Positions 44,131-53,406 of a stretch of 64,000 nt of DNA are shown here, piece by piece. Position 1 is the first letter of the stretch; each line of letters opens with the position of its first letter. The DNA is taken from the NCBI GenBank assembly GCA_936940865.1, contig CAKZJB010000082.1, positions 16,341 to 80,340 on the forward strand. The letters run 5' to 3'. Source of the DNA: an uncultured Asticcacaulis sp. GTDB lineage: Bacteria > Pseudomonadota > Alphaproteobacteria > Caulobacterales > Caulobacteraceae. Under the pieces are notes generated by a model, which did not search any database, was not told where the DNA came from, and saw nothing but the letters and a program-made list of their open reading frames with translations. The position numbers and the translations under genes were made by a program.

Positions 44131-46154
44131 CAGGCGGCATCCTTCTTGTTGGCGGCCTGAAGTCTGGCGAAATAGGCGTCTTCGATCGCCTTCACCTCTT
44201 CGGGCTGCACATAATAGTCGCGGTCTTCATTGAAGGTGTGGACGATGCCGAGGCCGATCATGACCAGCAGAGCGCCGCCGGCCATCCACCAGATATGCCA
44301 GACCAGGCCGAAACCCAGGCCGACGCTGACCAGGCCGATCAACAGGCCGGTCGGCGTGTTGCGCGGCATATGGATGGGCTCGTAGGTCTTGGGGCGGGGA
44401 TGGCCCTGGCCGCGCTGCTTGGCGTCCCAGAAGGCATCGTGGTTGCCGATCTCGGGCACGACGGCGAAGTTGTAGAAGGGCGGCGGCGATGAGGTCGCCC
44501 ATTCCAGGGTGCGGGCATCCCACGGGTCGCCGGTGACGTCACGCAGTTCGTCGCGCTTCCAGATCGAGTAAGCGATCTGGGCCACCTGGGCGATGATGCC
44601 GGCGAAGATGATGAGCGCGCCCACCATGGCGACGATCAGATAGACGTGCCACACGGGGTTGTTCATATAATCGAGGCGGCGCGTCATGCCCATCAGGCCC
44701 AGCGCGTAGAGCGGCATGAAGGCGATGTAGAAACCCACCAGCCAGCACCAGAAGCTGACCTTGCCGAGGCCCGCATGCAGGCGGAAGCCGAAGGCCTTGG
44801 GGAACCAGTAGTTCAGGCCGGCGATGCAGGCGAAGACCACGCCACCGATGATGACGTTGTGGAAGTGGGCGATCAGGAAGACCGAGTTGTGCAGGACGAA
44901 GTCGGCGCCCGGCACGGCCATCAGAACGCCGGTCATGCCGCCGATGACGAAGGTGATGATGAAGCCTGTCGTCCACAGCATCGGCACTTCGAAGCGCACG
45001 CGGCCGCGGAACATCGTGAACAGCCAGTTGAAGATCTTCACGCCCGTCGGGATCGAGATGATCATCGTGGTGATGCCGAAGAAGGCGTTGACGTTGGCGC
45101 CGGCACCCATGGTGAAGAAGTGGTGCAGCCAGACGACGAACGACAAGAGGCAGATGCACATGGTGGCGTAGACCATGCCGTCGTAGCCGAACAGGCGCTT
45201 GCCCGAGAAGGTCGGGACGACTTCCGAGAAGATGCCGAAGGCGGGCAGCACCAGGATATAGACTTCGGGGTGGCCCCAGGCCCAGATGAGGTTGACGTAC
45301 ATCATCGGGTTGCCGCCGGCTTCGTTGGTAAAGAAGTGCATGCCGAAGTAGCGGTCGAGACCCAGCATGGCCAGAGTCACGGTCAGGATCGGGAAGGCCG
45401 CGATGATCAGGATGTTGGCGGCCAGGGTCGTCCAGGTGAAGATCGGCATGCGCATCAGGGTCATGCCCGGGGCGCGCATCTTGAAGATGGTCGTGACCAG
45501 GTTGACCCCGGACAGCAGCGTGCCGAGACCCGAAATCTGCAGCGCCCACAGGTAATAGTCGACGCCGACGCCCGGCGAATAGCTCAGTTCCGACAGCGGC
45601 GGATAGGCCAGCCAGCCAGTGTGGGCGAATTCGCCGACGACCAGCGAAACGTTGACCAGGATGGCGCCCGCGGCGGTCAGCCAGAAGCTCATGGAGTTAA
45701 GGTACGGGAAGGCGACGTCGCGCGCGCCGATCTGCAGCGGCATGACGATGTTCATCAGGCCGACGACGAACGGCATGGCCATGAAGAAGATCATGATGAC
45801 GCCGTGCGCGGTGAAGATCTGGTCGAAGTGCTCGGGCGGCAGGTAACCGTGCCCGCCGCCGGAGGCCAGGGCCTGCTGCGTGCGCATCATCAGCGCGTCG
45901 GCGAAGCCGCGCAGCAGCATGATCAGCGCCAGGATGATGTACATGGCGCCGATCTTCTTGTGGTCGACCGAGGTCAGCCACTCGGTCCACAGGTACTTCC
46001 ACTGCTTGAAGTAGGTGATGAGGCCGAGGACGAGGATCGCGCCGCCGACCATGCCGGCGCCGGCGACCATGATGATCGGCTCGTGCCAAGGCACCGAGTC
46101 GATGCCGAGCTTACCGGTCAGGAGATTTTCGGGATAGATCTTTGCGGGGTGCAT
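44130..46154 (-). CDS. cyoB: Cytochrome bo3 quinol oxidase subunit I
   Basis: The 674-aa catalytic subunit of the heme-copper quinol oxidase has about 15 membrane helices. It shows the [14 protein letters not shown] helix with the copper-B His and cross-linked Tyr, the HHFFTMG His pair, and HFHNVI near the heme ligands. It reduces oxygen to water, oxidises ubiquinol and pumps protons. The ATG at 46154 lies 4 bases after the cyoA stop and is preferred to the TTG at 46175. Confidence 0.95.
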   Translation of the reverse strand: MHPAKIYPENLLTGKLGIDSVPWHEPIIMVAGAGMVGGAILVLGLITYFKQWKYLWTEWLTSVDHKKIGAMYIILALIMLLRGFADALMMRTQQALASGGGHGYLPPEHFDQIFTAHGVIMIFFMAMPFVVGLMNIVMPLQIGARDVAFPYLNSMSFWLTAAGAILVNVSLVVGEFAHTGWLAYPPLSELSYSPGVGVDYYLWALQISGLGTLLSGVNLVTTIFKMRAPGMTLMRMPIFTWTTLAANILIIAAFPILTVTLAMLGLDRYFGMHFFTNEAGGNPMMYVNLIWAWGHPEVYILVLPAFGIFSEVVPTFSGKRLFGYDGMVYATMCICLLSFVVWLHHFFTMGAGANVNAFFGITTMIISIPTGVKIFNWLFTMFRGRVRFEVPMLWTTGFIITFVIGGMTGVLMAVPGADFVLHNSVFLIAHFHNVIIGGVVFACIAGLNYWFPKAFGFRLHAGLGKVSFWCWLVGFYIAFMPLYALGLMGMTRRLDYMNNPVWHVYLIVAMVGALIIFAGIIAQVAQIAYSIWKRDELRDVTGDPWDARTLEWATSSPPPFYNFAVVPEIGNHDAFWDAKQRGQGHPRPKTYEPIHMPRNTPTGLLIGLVSVGLGFGLVWHIWWMAGGALLVMIGLGIVHTFNEDRDYYVQPEEVKAIEDAYFARLQAANKKDAA

Positions 46155-46158
46155 GATG

Positions 46159-47157
46159 TCAGCTCTTGCGCTCAATCTTGGTGGCCTTCTTGCACTGCTC
46201 GGCGGACATGGACTTGACCATGGCCATCTTCATGCCGTCGTCGGTGCAGGTGGTGGAGCCGTCGGCGCACTTGTTGAGAACGCGATGGAAAAGGTTGGGG
46301 TCGACGCTGCCGTAGAAGCTTGCCGGAACGTCCTGGCTGCGCTTGGCAAGGGCGGCGTAGCCCGCCGTGTCGAGACTTTTCGTGGAGGTCTTCGCCTTGG
46401 CGATCCAGGCGTCGAAACCGGCCTGGTCCATGGCGCGCGCCGTGAACTTCATGCCGGCAAAGCCTTCGCCCGAATAGTTGGTCGACATGCCTTCGTAATC
46501 GCCGGCCGCATCGGCGCGCAGGTTCAGCTGCGTCTCCATGCCGGTCATGGTGTAGATCTGGCTGCCCAGTTGCGGCACGAAGAAGGCGTTCATCACCGTG
46601 GCGGACGTCAGGCGGAAATGGACCGGCGTACCTACCGGCAGGGCCAGTTCGTTGACCGAGGCTACGCCATAGTCTGGATAGATAAAGAGCCATTTCCAGT
46701 CGAGCGAGACGACTTCCACCTCGACCGGCTTTACATTGGGCGTGGTGGCCGCCACCGCCTTACGCGGGTCCAGCGTGTGCGTCGACACCCAGGTCACGGC
46801 GCCGAGCGCCAGGATGATCAAGCAGGGCACGGCCCAAACGACGGCTTCGATGCGGTTGGAATGCTCGAAATCGGGCGCATAGGTCGCGCGGGTGTTCGAG
46901 GCGCGATACTTCCAGGCGAAGGCGACCGTCATCACGATAACGGGAATGACCGGGATCAGCATCAGCGCGACAGCGAGCAGAATCAGGTCTTTTTCACCGG
47001 CTCCGACAGGCCCCTTGGGGTCCATCACAGCCATTTTACATCCGGACAAAACAAGCCCGGCGGCAGCCATCAGGCCTGCCATGGCGGCGGGCCTTATTGT
47101 GCGCCGCAGCATTTTCGACGCGGAGACAATCCCCGCAAAATGAATCGTGGAGGTCAT
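46159..47157 (-). CDS. cyoA: Cytochrome bo3 quinol oxidase subunit II
   Basis: The 332-aa lipoprotein subunit has a lipobox signal (AAGLVLSGC), two membrane helices and a periplasmic cupredoxin domain ([31 protein letters not shown]). It lacks the CuA ligands, as expected for quinol oxidases. A C-terminal COX-arm-like region follows. The start at 47157 has GGAAG upstream; the track start at 47286 lies in the promoter. It heads cyoABCD. Confidence 0.93.
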   Translation of the reverse strand: MTSTIHFAGIVSASKMLRRTIRPAAMAGLMAAAGLVLSGCKMAVMDPKGPVGAGEKDLILLAVALMLIPVIPVIVMTVAFAWKYRASNTRATYAPDFEHSNRIEAVVWAVPCLIILALGAVTWVSTHTLDPRKAVAATTPNVKPVEVEVVSLDWKWLFIYPDYGVASVNELALPVGTPVHFRLTSATVMNAFFVPQLGSQIYTMTGMETQLNLRADAAGDYEGMSTNYSGEGFAGMKFTARAMDQAGFDAWIAKAKTSTKSLDTAGYAALAKRSQDVPASFYGSVDPNLFHRVLNKCADGSTTCTDDGMKMAMVKSMSAEQCKKATKIERKS

Positions 47158-47519
47158 GTCTTCCGAATTACTTATCTGATGACGCACTATTGGAAACCCA
47201 GAGTACACAAAGAAGTTAACGCGCTCCGCCCTGCCGGGACGCCTATATTTTTCGTGTCGTAAACAGGATTTTTGTCGCACCCGCAAGCGGCAGAATGTCG
47301 CACTGCCGCATTATTTTTTCGCACCTGCGTAGAAAAACGCGGTTATCACGCACCGTTCACGGCGAGGAACGCCTTGAAAGAACGTTGTTTTTTGACATAA
47401 CGGAACGATATTTTACGCAAAAAGGTGTTGAATCCTCAGAATTTCGATGTAACCATCGGGCAAATTGACGCACCTGTTAAAAATTGCGTCGCATCAATGC
47501 TGCAGAGTTGGGAGGCTCC
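47158..47519. other. 362-bp AT-rich divergent promoter region
   Basis: This stretch separates cyoA (minus) from the 152-aa gene (plus). It is AT-rich compared with its neighbours, contains several T runs and repeated TCGCAC-type words (around 47274-47325), and carries no coding signal. It presumably holds the cyo promoter and its regulators' sites. I could not match an FNR or RegA site with confidence. Confidence 0.45.
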
Positions 47520-47978
47520 ATGCCCGTGATCGAGATGAAACCCCGCGTCTATCAATTCGGACCGATCGTGAAGACCCTGGTAACCCTGGCTGCGTTCGCC
47601 CTGGTCATTATCGGCGTCGCCGGCGTGATGCAGGCCTATACCCACCTGCACGGCGTCGCCGCCCAGTTCGGCGGTTGCGTCCTGTCCATGATTCCCATCG
47701 CGGCGGCGCTGTTCGGCGCGCCGATCGTCTGGCGCTGCAAGCTGACGCTTCATGAAGACCGCCTCGAATATAACGGCCTGATGATCGACCGCGTCATCCG
47801 CAAGAGCGACGTCATCAATGCGCTGGGCAAGCAGGAGCAGACGGGCATGTTCTCGATCTTCCTGACCCTGGCCAGCCAGCCGTTCAAGTCGCTGCATATC
47901 GCCGTACTCGGCCGCATGGACGACGCCATCAGCCGCTGGGTCGACGGCCTGCCGCATATCCGCCAGCCCCAGAGATAA
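47520..47978 (+). CDS. Membrane protein, 152 aa, PH-domain-like tail
   Basis: The protein begins at the ATG at 47520 after GGGAGG. It has two membrane helices (about residues 17-40 and 50-68) and a short cytoplasmic beta-rich domain (WRCKLTLHEDRLEYNGLMIDRVIRKSDVINALGKQE) that resembles bacterial PH-like (bPH2) segments. Function is unknown. It is followed by a terminator-like hairpin. The downstream TPR gene starts 2 bases after that hairpin's T run. Confidence 0.75.
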   Translation: MPVIEMKPRVYQFGPIVKTLVTLAAFALVIIGVAGVMQAYTHLHGVAAQFGGCVLSMIPIAAALFGAPIVWRCKLTLHEDRLEYNGLMIDRVIRKSDVINALGKQEQTGMFSIFLTLASQPFKSLHIAVLGRMDDAISRWVDGLPHIRQPQR

Positions 47979-48026
47979 CGAGACCCGTTAATCTTTAGAC
48001 GCTGTTAAGCGAATCCCCTCACCATA

Positions 48027-48053
48027 GGCTCCGCAACTCTGCGGAGCCTTTTT
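48027..48053 (+). terminator. Terminator hairpin abutting the next start codon
   Basis: Stem GGCTCCGC / GCGGAGCC (48027-48034 and 48041-48048) with five T follows the 152-aa gene. The next ATG is at 48055, so transcription of the TPR gene must begin elsewhere or read through. The right arm contains the only GGAG near that start. Confidence 0.75.
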
Positions 48054-48054
48054 C

Positions 48055-49878
48055 ATGTCCACGCCGCCCCTTTTCCAGAAACCGCCCGTTTCTGACCTGA
48101 AGCGCAGCGCGGCCATGCCGTTCGAACCCGCCCAGGCCATGGCCAACCCGGCCGCCCAGATCATGGGCGACGCGGCCTCTTCCGAGGCGTTGCGCATCCT
48201 CCAGGCGCATACCGAAACGATCAAGCGCGCCGATACCCTGGCCCTGTTGCGCGAGGCGCTCTTGGCCTTCAAGACCGGCAACTGGGAAAAGGGCGGCGAG
48301 ATGGCGCTGAAAGCGCTGCACGTCGATGAGAAATGCGGCGATGCCTGGCACTATCTGGCCGTGGCGCGCGAAAAGATGGGCGATCTGGCAACCGCCCTCA
48401 CCTGCTACGAAAGCGCCTGCAAGCTGATGCCGGACAATCCGGCCATCATCAACGACCTGGGCCGCCTGGCCTACCGCCTCGAACTCAACGACCTGGCCGA
48501 AAAGTTCTTCCTGCGTTTCCTGGAGATGTGCCCGGGTCATGTCGAGGCGGTCAACAACCTGGCCAGTGTGTGGCGCGAGGCCAACCGGCTGGACGACGCG
48601 ATCGAGCTCTTGCGCAATACGATCCAGATGACGCCCGACAGCGCGCAGCTGTGGAATGCGCTCGGCACCGTGGTCAATGCGCGCGGCGACCTCACCAATT
48701 CGGTCATCTTCTATACCGAGGCCCTGCGCCACGACCCGCGCCACGTCCATGCCCACTACAATCTCGGCAACGCCCTTTGCAATCTTGGCCAGCTGGAGGA
48801 AGGCCGCGATCACCTGATGACGGCCCTGCCGATCTTCGGCGACGCCATCAATATCCATACGTGCAAGCTGTCGATCGCCTTCTCTTACCTGGCCGCCGGC
48901 GACCTGATGCCCGGGTGGGACTGGTACAAGGCGCGCGACAAGGACGGCACCGACGAGAACATGCAGTACCTGATCGACCGGCCGCAATGGCAGGCGGGTG
49001 ACAGCCTGACCGGCAAGCGCCTGTTCGTCTCCGCCGAACAGGGCCTGGGCGACGAGATCATGTTCGCCGGCATCCTGCCCGAGCTGCTCGATGAAGTGGG
49101 CCCAGACGGCCACGTCACCATCGGCGTCGAACCGCGCCTTGTGTCGCTGTTCGCCCGCTCATTCCCGCACTGTACGGTCACGCGCCACCACACCACGCGC
49201 TACAGGACGCGGCCCGTTCGCCTGTTCCCCGACATCGAGGACTGGTCGCGGATCGACGCCTGGGCGATCATGGGCCAGTTCCTGCCGCGCTATCGCCCGA
49301 CCGTGGCGGATTTCGATAAGCCGGCGTTTTTGAAAGCCGATCCGGAGCGGGTCGAATACTGGAAGGGCCAGTTGGCCCAACTGAACGACCAGCCCAAGAT
49401 CGGCCTCTTGTGGAAGTCGCTGATCAAGCACTCGCGCCGCGACCGCTACTATTCACCCTTCACCCAGTGGCAGGAGGTCCTGTCGGTCCCGGGCGTGCAG
49501 TTCATCAACCTGCAATATGGCGACACGACGGAAGAGATGGAACAGGCACGCGCCTTAGGCCTCGACATCTGGACGCCGCCGGGCATCGACCTCAAGCAGG
49601 ACCTGGACGACCTGGCGGCGCTGACCGCCGCGCTCGACTGCGTGCTGGGTCCGGCCAACGCCACCAGCAATATCGCGGGCGCCGTCGGCACCGAGATCTG
49701 GATCGTCTCGCCGGCCCACGCCTGGAACAGCCTCGGCACCGACCGGTTCCCCTGGTACCCCAAGTCGAAGGTCTTCTTCTCCGACTCGATGACCGACTGG
49801 ACCGATGTGATGGCCGAGGTCAAGGCCGCCGTCGAGGAACGGTTCGCACCGGGCCTGTTCGACAACCGTGTCGCGTGA
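48055..49878 (+). CDS. TPR-glycosyltransferase protein, FlmG-like (copy 1)
   Basis: The 607-aa protein has TPR-type helical repeats (about residues 70-275) with AWHYLAVAREKMGDLATALTCYE. A GT-B-like C-terminal domain follows (about 315-600) with LFVSAEQGLGDEIMFAGILPELL and GPANATSNIAGAVGTEIWI. The architecture matches FlmG of Caulobacter crescentus, which glycosylates flagellins with pseudaminic acid. This copy may do the same for the flagellin at 11-12 kb. A paralogue follows with 11-bp overlap. The start codon is uncertain because its ribosome site lies in a terminator hairpin. Confidence 0.8.
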   Translation: MSTPPLFQKPPVSDLKRSAAMPFEPAQAMANPAAQIMGDAASSEALRILQAHTETIKRADTLALLREALLAFKTGNWEKGGEMALKALHVDEKCGDAWHYLAVAREKMGDLATALTCYESACKLMPDNPAIINDLGRLAYRLELNDLAEKFFLRFLEMCPGHVEAVNNLASVWREANRLDDAIELLRNTIQMTPDSAQLWNALGTVVNARGDLTNSVIFYTEALRHDPRHVHAHYNLGNALCNLGQLEEGRDHLMTALPIFGDAINIHTCKLSIAFSYLAAGDLMPGWDWYKARDKDGTDENMQYLIDRPQWQAGDSLTGKRLFVSAEQGLGDEIMFAGILPELLDEVGPDGHVTIGVEPRLVSLFARSFPHCTVTRHHTTRYRTRPVRLFPDIEDWSRIDAWAIMGQFLPRYRPTVADFDKPAFLKADPERVEYWKGQLAQLNDQPKIGLLWKSLIKHSRRDRYYSPFTQWQEVLSVPGVQFINLQYGDTTEEMEQARALGLDIWTPPGIDLKQDLDDLAALTAALDCVLGPANATSNIAGAVGTEIWIVSPAHAWNSLGTDRFPWYPKSKVFFSDSMTDWTDVMAEVKAAVEERFAPGLFDNRVA

Positions 49879-51385
49879 CGCTGAGGCCTGGCGCAGGAAG
49901 GCGCGCACTTTCCAGGCGCTGGGCGACCTGCCCGCCGCGCTCGATGCCTGCCAGACCGCGCTAAGTCTCGACCCCGCTTCGCTCGAAACCGTTCACCTTT
50001 TGGCCGATATCGCCTTCCGTATCGGCCAGTTCGACATGGCGGCGAAGTTCTACGCCCACCTGCTGGCCCAGGGCGATCATGATCCGATGACGGTGCGCGC
50101 CTATGCCGAGGCTTTGCGTGAATCCGGCCAGGTCGACGCCGCCATCGACGTGCTGAAACCGGTCCTGGCCGCCAATCCGACATGTGCGCCTCTGTGGGAA
50201 ACGCTCGGCACCACCATGGTGGCCCGGGGCGACCGGCCAACCGCGCTGATCTTCCTCGATGAGGCGCTCCGGCTCGATCCGGCTAATCTCCATGCGCGCT
50301 TCCATCGTGGCGCCGCGCGCTTCGACGAAGGCGACGCGGCGGGCGCGCTCGAAGACGTGACGGCCTGTGCTAGCGGATTCAACGATGCGGGCAACCGCGC
50401 CTCGGCCGAACTGACCGCCGCGCATATGGCGCTGGGCACGGGCGACCTCGCCGCCGGCTGGCGCTGGTACCAGGGCCGCCACAAGCGCGGGACGCTTCAG
50501 GAAGTGGATTACGTCACCCGCCTGCCGCGCTTCAAAGGCGGCTCGGTCACCGGCAAACGTCTGTTCATCAGCGCCGAGCAGGGATTGGGCGACGAGGTCC
50601 TGTTCGCCTCGCTCCTGCCCGACATCCTGGCAGATATCGGCAATGGCCGTATTGGCCTGGCGGTCGAAACCCGTCTGGTTTCCCTGTTCCAGCGCAGCTT
50701 TCCCCAGGTGACGGTCGTCGCTCACAAGACCCAGACCGTGAACGGCCGCATCCGCCGCACCTTCCCCGATCTGAAGCCGAAGGACTACGATGCCTGGGCG
50801 CTGCTCGGCGACTTTCTGCCGACTTATCGTGGCGCGATCGACGCCTTCCCGGCCCGCGACCATTTCCTGATGCCGGATCCGGAACGCGTCGCCCATTGGC
50901 GCGGCCAGCTTGCCAGGCTCGGTCCCGGTCCGAAGGTCGGGGTTCTGTGGAAGAGCCTGAAATCGACCGAACTGCGCGACCGCTATTTCTCGCCGTTCGC
51001 CCTGTGGCGCGACGTGCTGACCGTACCTGGCGTGCACTTCGTCAATATACAGTATGGCGACACCGCCGCCGAAATGGCCGAAGCCAGGGCCGCCGGCCTC
51101 GCCTTCACCACGCCCGAAGGTATCGACCTCAAGGACGATCTCGACGACCTGGCGGCGCTGACCGCCGCGCTCGACCTGGTCGTCGGTCCGGCGAACGCCA
51201 CCAGCAATATCGCCGCCGCCGTCGGCACGACGATCTGGATGCTGATGCCGCCGCGCGCCTGGCTGATGCTCGGCCGCGACGACTATCCCTGGTATCCCAA
51301 GGCGCGGACCTTCGTCGCCCCCGCCTTCGGCGACTGGGTGCCGGCCCTGGCCGAAATGAAGGCATCGCTCCACGGGCTCATCTAA
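49868..51385 (+). CDS. TPR-glycosyltransferase protein, FlmG-like (copy 2)
   Basis: The 505-aa protein is a paralogue of the preceding one: shorter TPR region (about residues 5-170), then the same LFISAEQGLGDEVLFASLLPDIL and GPANATSNIAAAVGTTIWM blocks. It starts at a GTG inside the end of copy 1 and is coupled to it. Copies differ mainly in the TPR part, which would set partner choice. It may glycosylate a different flagellin or surface protein. Confidence 0.8.
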   Translation: MSRDAEAWRRKARTFQALGDLPAALDACQTALSLDPASLETVHLLADIAFRIGQFDMAAKFYAHLLAQGDHDPMTVRAYAEALRESGQVDAAIDVLKPVLAANPTCAPLWETLGTTMVARGDRPTALIFLDEALRLDPANLHARFHRGAARFDEGDAAGALEDVTACASGFNDAGNRASAELTAAHMALGTGDLAAGWRWYQGRHKRGTLQEVDYVTRLPRFKGGSVTGKRLFISAEQGLGDEVLFASLLPDILADIGNGRIGLAVETRLVSLFQRSFPQVTVVAHKTQTVNGRIRRTFPDLKPKDYDAWALLGDFLPTYRGAIDAFPARDHFLMPDPERVAHWRGQLARLGPGPKVGVLWKSLKSTELRDRYFSPFALWRDVLTVPGVHFVNIQYGDTAAEMAEARAAGLAFTTPEGIDLKDDLDDLAALTAALDLVVGPANATSNIAAAVGTTIWMLMPPRAWLMLGRDDYPWYPKARTFVAPAFGDWVPALAEMKASLHGLI

Positions 51386-51450
51386 AAAGCGGTGCTTTTT
51401 TATGGGGGCCGGCGCGAAGCTTGGATCTTCACGATCCGGGAGACACACGC

Positions 51451-51699
51451 ATGGACACCTCTGACGACACCACCGAAGCCGCGGTACGGATTCACGACCC
51501 CTATGTCTGGAAAGCGACGGACGCCACGCCCGAGGCCGTGCGCAAGGCCGATGCCAACAAACCCCTTACCCGGCTGACCAATGCCATTCCGATGTCGAAC
51601 GGCTTCCTCGGCGACGTCCTTGTGGCGGGCCTGGTCGGAGCCGCCATCGCCGTGACGATGGCCTATGTCAACCGGCCCCGGCGCCGCCGCTGGATATGA
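51451..51699 (+). CDS. Small single-helix membrane protein
   Basis: The 82-aa protein starts behind GGGAG (51439-51443). It has a polar N-terminal 50 residues (IHDPYVWKATDATPEAVRKADANKP) and one C-terminal membrane helix (VLVAGLVGAAIAVTMAYV), ending in a very basic tail (NRPRRRRWI). No family is recognised. A strong terminator follows. Confidence 0.7.
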   Translation: MDTSDDTTEAAVRIHDPYVWKATDATPEAVRKADANKPLTRLTNAIPMSNGFLGDVLVAGLVGAAIAVTMAYVNRPRRRRWI

Positions 51700-51726
51700 C
51701 GCCGAATCATCGGGGGATCACACACC

Positions 51727-51760
51727 AAAAACGCCCGGCTCTCTTCGAACCGGGCGTTTT
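51727..51760 (+). terminator. Rho-independent terminator
   Basis: Stem ACGCCCGG / CCGGGCGT (51731-51738 and 51750-51757) is preceded by an A run and followed by TTTT. It terminates the plus-strand transcript of the 82-aa gene and could work in both directions. Confidence 0.85.
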
Positions 51761-51839
51761 CTGTAGTTTGCTATCGATACCAGCATTTTCACAAGCGGGC
51801 GCCGCCTATGCAACAAGTCCCCTTGCCGGCGGCTGAGCG

Positions 51840-52013
51840 TCAGTAGGTGCTGGGCGGATCGCTGGCCGGGAAGGTACTGTCGACCATGGAGTCGACCTGG
51901 CCGTCATCGAGATTGTCGCGCAACTGGCGCTCATGACGCTTGGCGGTCTTGTGCGGCGTCGTGCGGAAAAATCCGTTCCAGAAGCCGGTAACGAAAGAGG
52001 TGATGGTGTTCAT
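51840..52013 (-). CDS. Small 57-aa protein with FPASDPP motif
   Basis: The product starts at the ATG at 52013, which has AAGGAGG eight bases upstream. It has a basic N-terminus and ends DSTFPASDPPSTY, a motif recurrent in small alphaproteobacterial proteins of unknown function (DEALDETFPASDPP type). The 71-aa track ORF starts too early. It lies behind a two-helix membrane gene on the same strand. Confidence 0.7.
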   Translation of the reverse strand: MNTITSFVTGFWNGFFRTTPHKTAKRHERQLRDNLDDGQVDSMVDSTFPASDPPSTY

Positions 52014-52058
52014 GGCACTGCCTCCTTGAGCTTGATGTCCGGTCGGGGCGGACAAAAT

Positions 52059-52295
52059 CTATATTTCGCGGTCCGGCAGATACCGGGCCGCGACCAGCCG
52101 GGCCCGCGCGGCGCGTACCGGCGGCAGGAAGGACAGAAGTCCGGCCGCTAGGATCGCCCCGATAAGCAGGAACAGCAGGAGCATGAAGTTGCGCGGCATC
52201 ACGACCCCGACAACCAGGGTCAGAAGGGCCGCTGCAAGCGCCGGCGAAAAGAGGATGAATTCGTCGCGCAGGAACTTTAGGGTACGCTTCGTCAC
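52059..52295 (-). CDS. Small two-helix membrane protein
   Basis: The 78-aa protein uses a GTG start at 52295 with GGTGGAG six bases upstream. It has a basic N-terminus (KRTLKFLRDEF), two hydrophobic helices (about residues 13-32 and 35-56) and a basic C-terminus. Family unknown. It is probably co-transcribed with the 57-aa gene downstream. Confidence 0.65.
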   Translation of the reverse strand: MTKRTLKFLRDEFILFSPALAAALLTLVVGVVMPRNFMLLLFLLIGAILAAGLLSFLPPVRAARARLVAARYLPDREI

Positions 52296-52425
52296 TGTTT
52301 GCTCCACCCATTGAACCCGTTGGGTACTGCAAACACTATGCCGCAAAGGCGCGTCAGCATGCGCCATGTGTCGACGCGGGAAAAAATCAGAATCCGGAAA
52401 AGACCGTTAACGGAGGTTAACGAGA

Positions 52426-53397
52426 CTACCTGGCTGCCGTCTGCGCCGCCGGCTGCATGTAGCTGTCGACATTGGACGGAATGATCAGCTCGTAGGGCAC
52501 CCAATCGTAGAATTCAGCATACTGCTTGTTGGCGACCTTCTTGGCGTCCACCAGCGCCTGAGCACTCTGCGCCCTGGCGTTCTGCAGGAACGACAAGGTC
52601 AGATAGCCGCTCTTGATGGCCTCCAGCGCGTCGGGCGTTCCATCGACACCGGCCACCAGAATCTTGCCGGGCGGAATGTTGGCCTTCTTGAGCGCGTTGA
52701 TGGCGCCCATGGCCATTTCGTCGTTATTGGCCAGGATCGCGTCGATCTTCTGGCCGGACGCCAGCCATTGCGACACCAGGCGTTCGCCCTCCTCGCGCTT
52801 CCAGCTGCCGGTCGCTTCCTCGACAAGGTGGATACCGGGACGCTTGGCCAGGATTTCCTTGACGCCCTGGGTGCGGTCGATCGCGGCCGGATGGCCCTCT
52901 TCGCCGCGCAGGATGACGATATTGCCCGTGCCGTTCAGCTTGTCGGCGATGAGGCGCATCTGCAGCCGGCCGGCGACGAGGTCGTTCGACAGCACGATCG
53001 ACGCCTGGCCGTCGAACTTGTCCGCGGGTGGGCGGCGGTTGAGGAAAATGATGGGAATATGTCCCTGAGCGGCCAGCTGGCCGAGCTGGACCCCCGTCTT
53101 GCCGTCGACCGACAGGACGACGAAGGCATCGGCCCGCTCGGCAATGGCCTCCTTGAGGTGGTTGATCTGCGTCGGGCCGTCGTTGTGGGCGTCGTGAATC
53201 GTGACGTCGATATCGGGATCGCTGGCCGCGGACTTGACGACCGAGTCACGCAGGATATCGATGAACCGGTCCCCGGACTTGGCCATCGACACGAAAATCT
53301 TCGTCTTGGCGGCAGCCTGCCCTGCCGCGCAAAGGCTGAGCAGGGCCATGCCCACGATTGGGCCCACGATCGGGGCGAAAAGAGCTGATTTCTTCAT
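52426..53397 (-). CDS. Periplasmic sugar-binding protein (RbsB-like)
   Basis: The 323-aa protein has a Sec signal (LLSLCAAGQAAAK) and a Peripla_BP_4 fold: IFVSMAKSGDRFIDILRDS, PIIFLNRRPPADKFDG, ILRGEEGHPAAIDRTQG, AILANNDEMAMGAINAL and ILVAGVDGTPDALEAI. These are typical of ribose/galactose-binding proteins. No ABC permease or ATPase is adjacent. It lies 9 bp behind a chemoreceptor gene, so it may present sugar to that receptor, as ribose-binding protein does to Trg. Confidence 0.88.
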   Translation of the reverse strand: MKKSALFAPIVGPIVGMALLSLCAAGQAAAKTKIFVSMAKSGDRFIDILRDSVVKSAASDPDIDVTIHDAHNDGPTQINHLKEAIAERADAFVVLSVDGKTGVQLGQLAAQGHIPIIFLNRRPPADKFDGQASIVLSNDLVAGRLQMRLIADKLNGTGNIVILRGEEGHPAAIDRTQGVKEILAKRPGIHLVEEATGSWKREEGERLVSQWLASGQKIDAILANNDEMAMGAINALKKANIPPGKILVAGVDGTPDALEAIKSGYLTLSFLQNARAQSAQALVDAKKVANKQYAEFYDWVPYELIIPSNVDSYMQPAAQTAAR

Positions 53398-53406
53398 AAT
53401 GCCCCC

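Noticed and set aside
44646-46217. 523-aa plus-strand ORF
   Set aside because: It is a His/Asp-rich shadow of cyoB on the opposite strand.
49961-51448. 495-aa minus-strand ORF
   Set aside because: It is a shadow of the second FlmG-like gene.
52407-52420. CtrA-like TTAA-N6-TTAA site
   Set aside because: The spacer is 6 rather than the 7 of the CtrA consensus and it is not clearly placed at a promoter.
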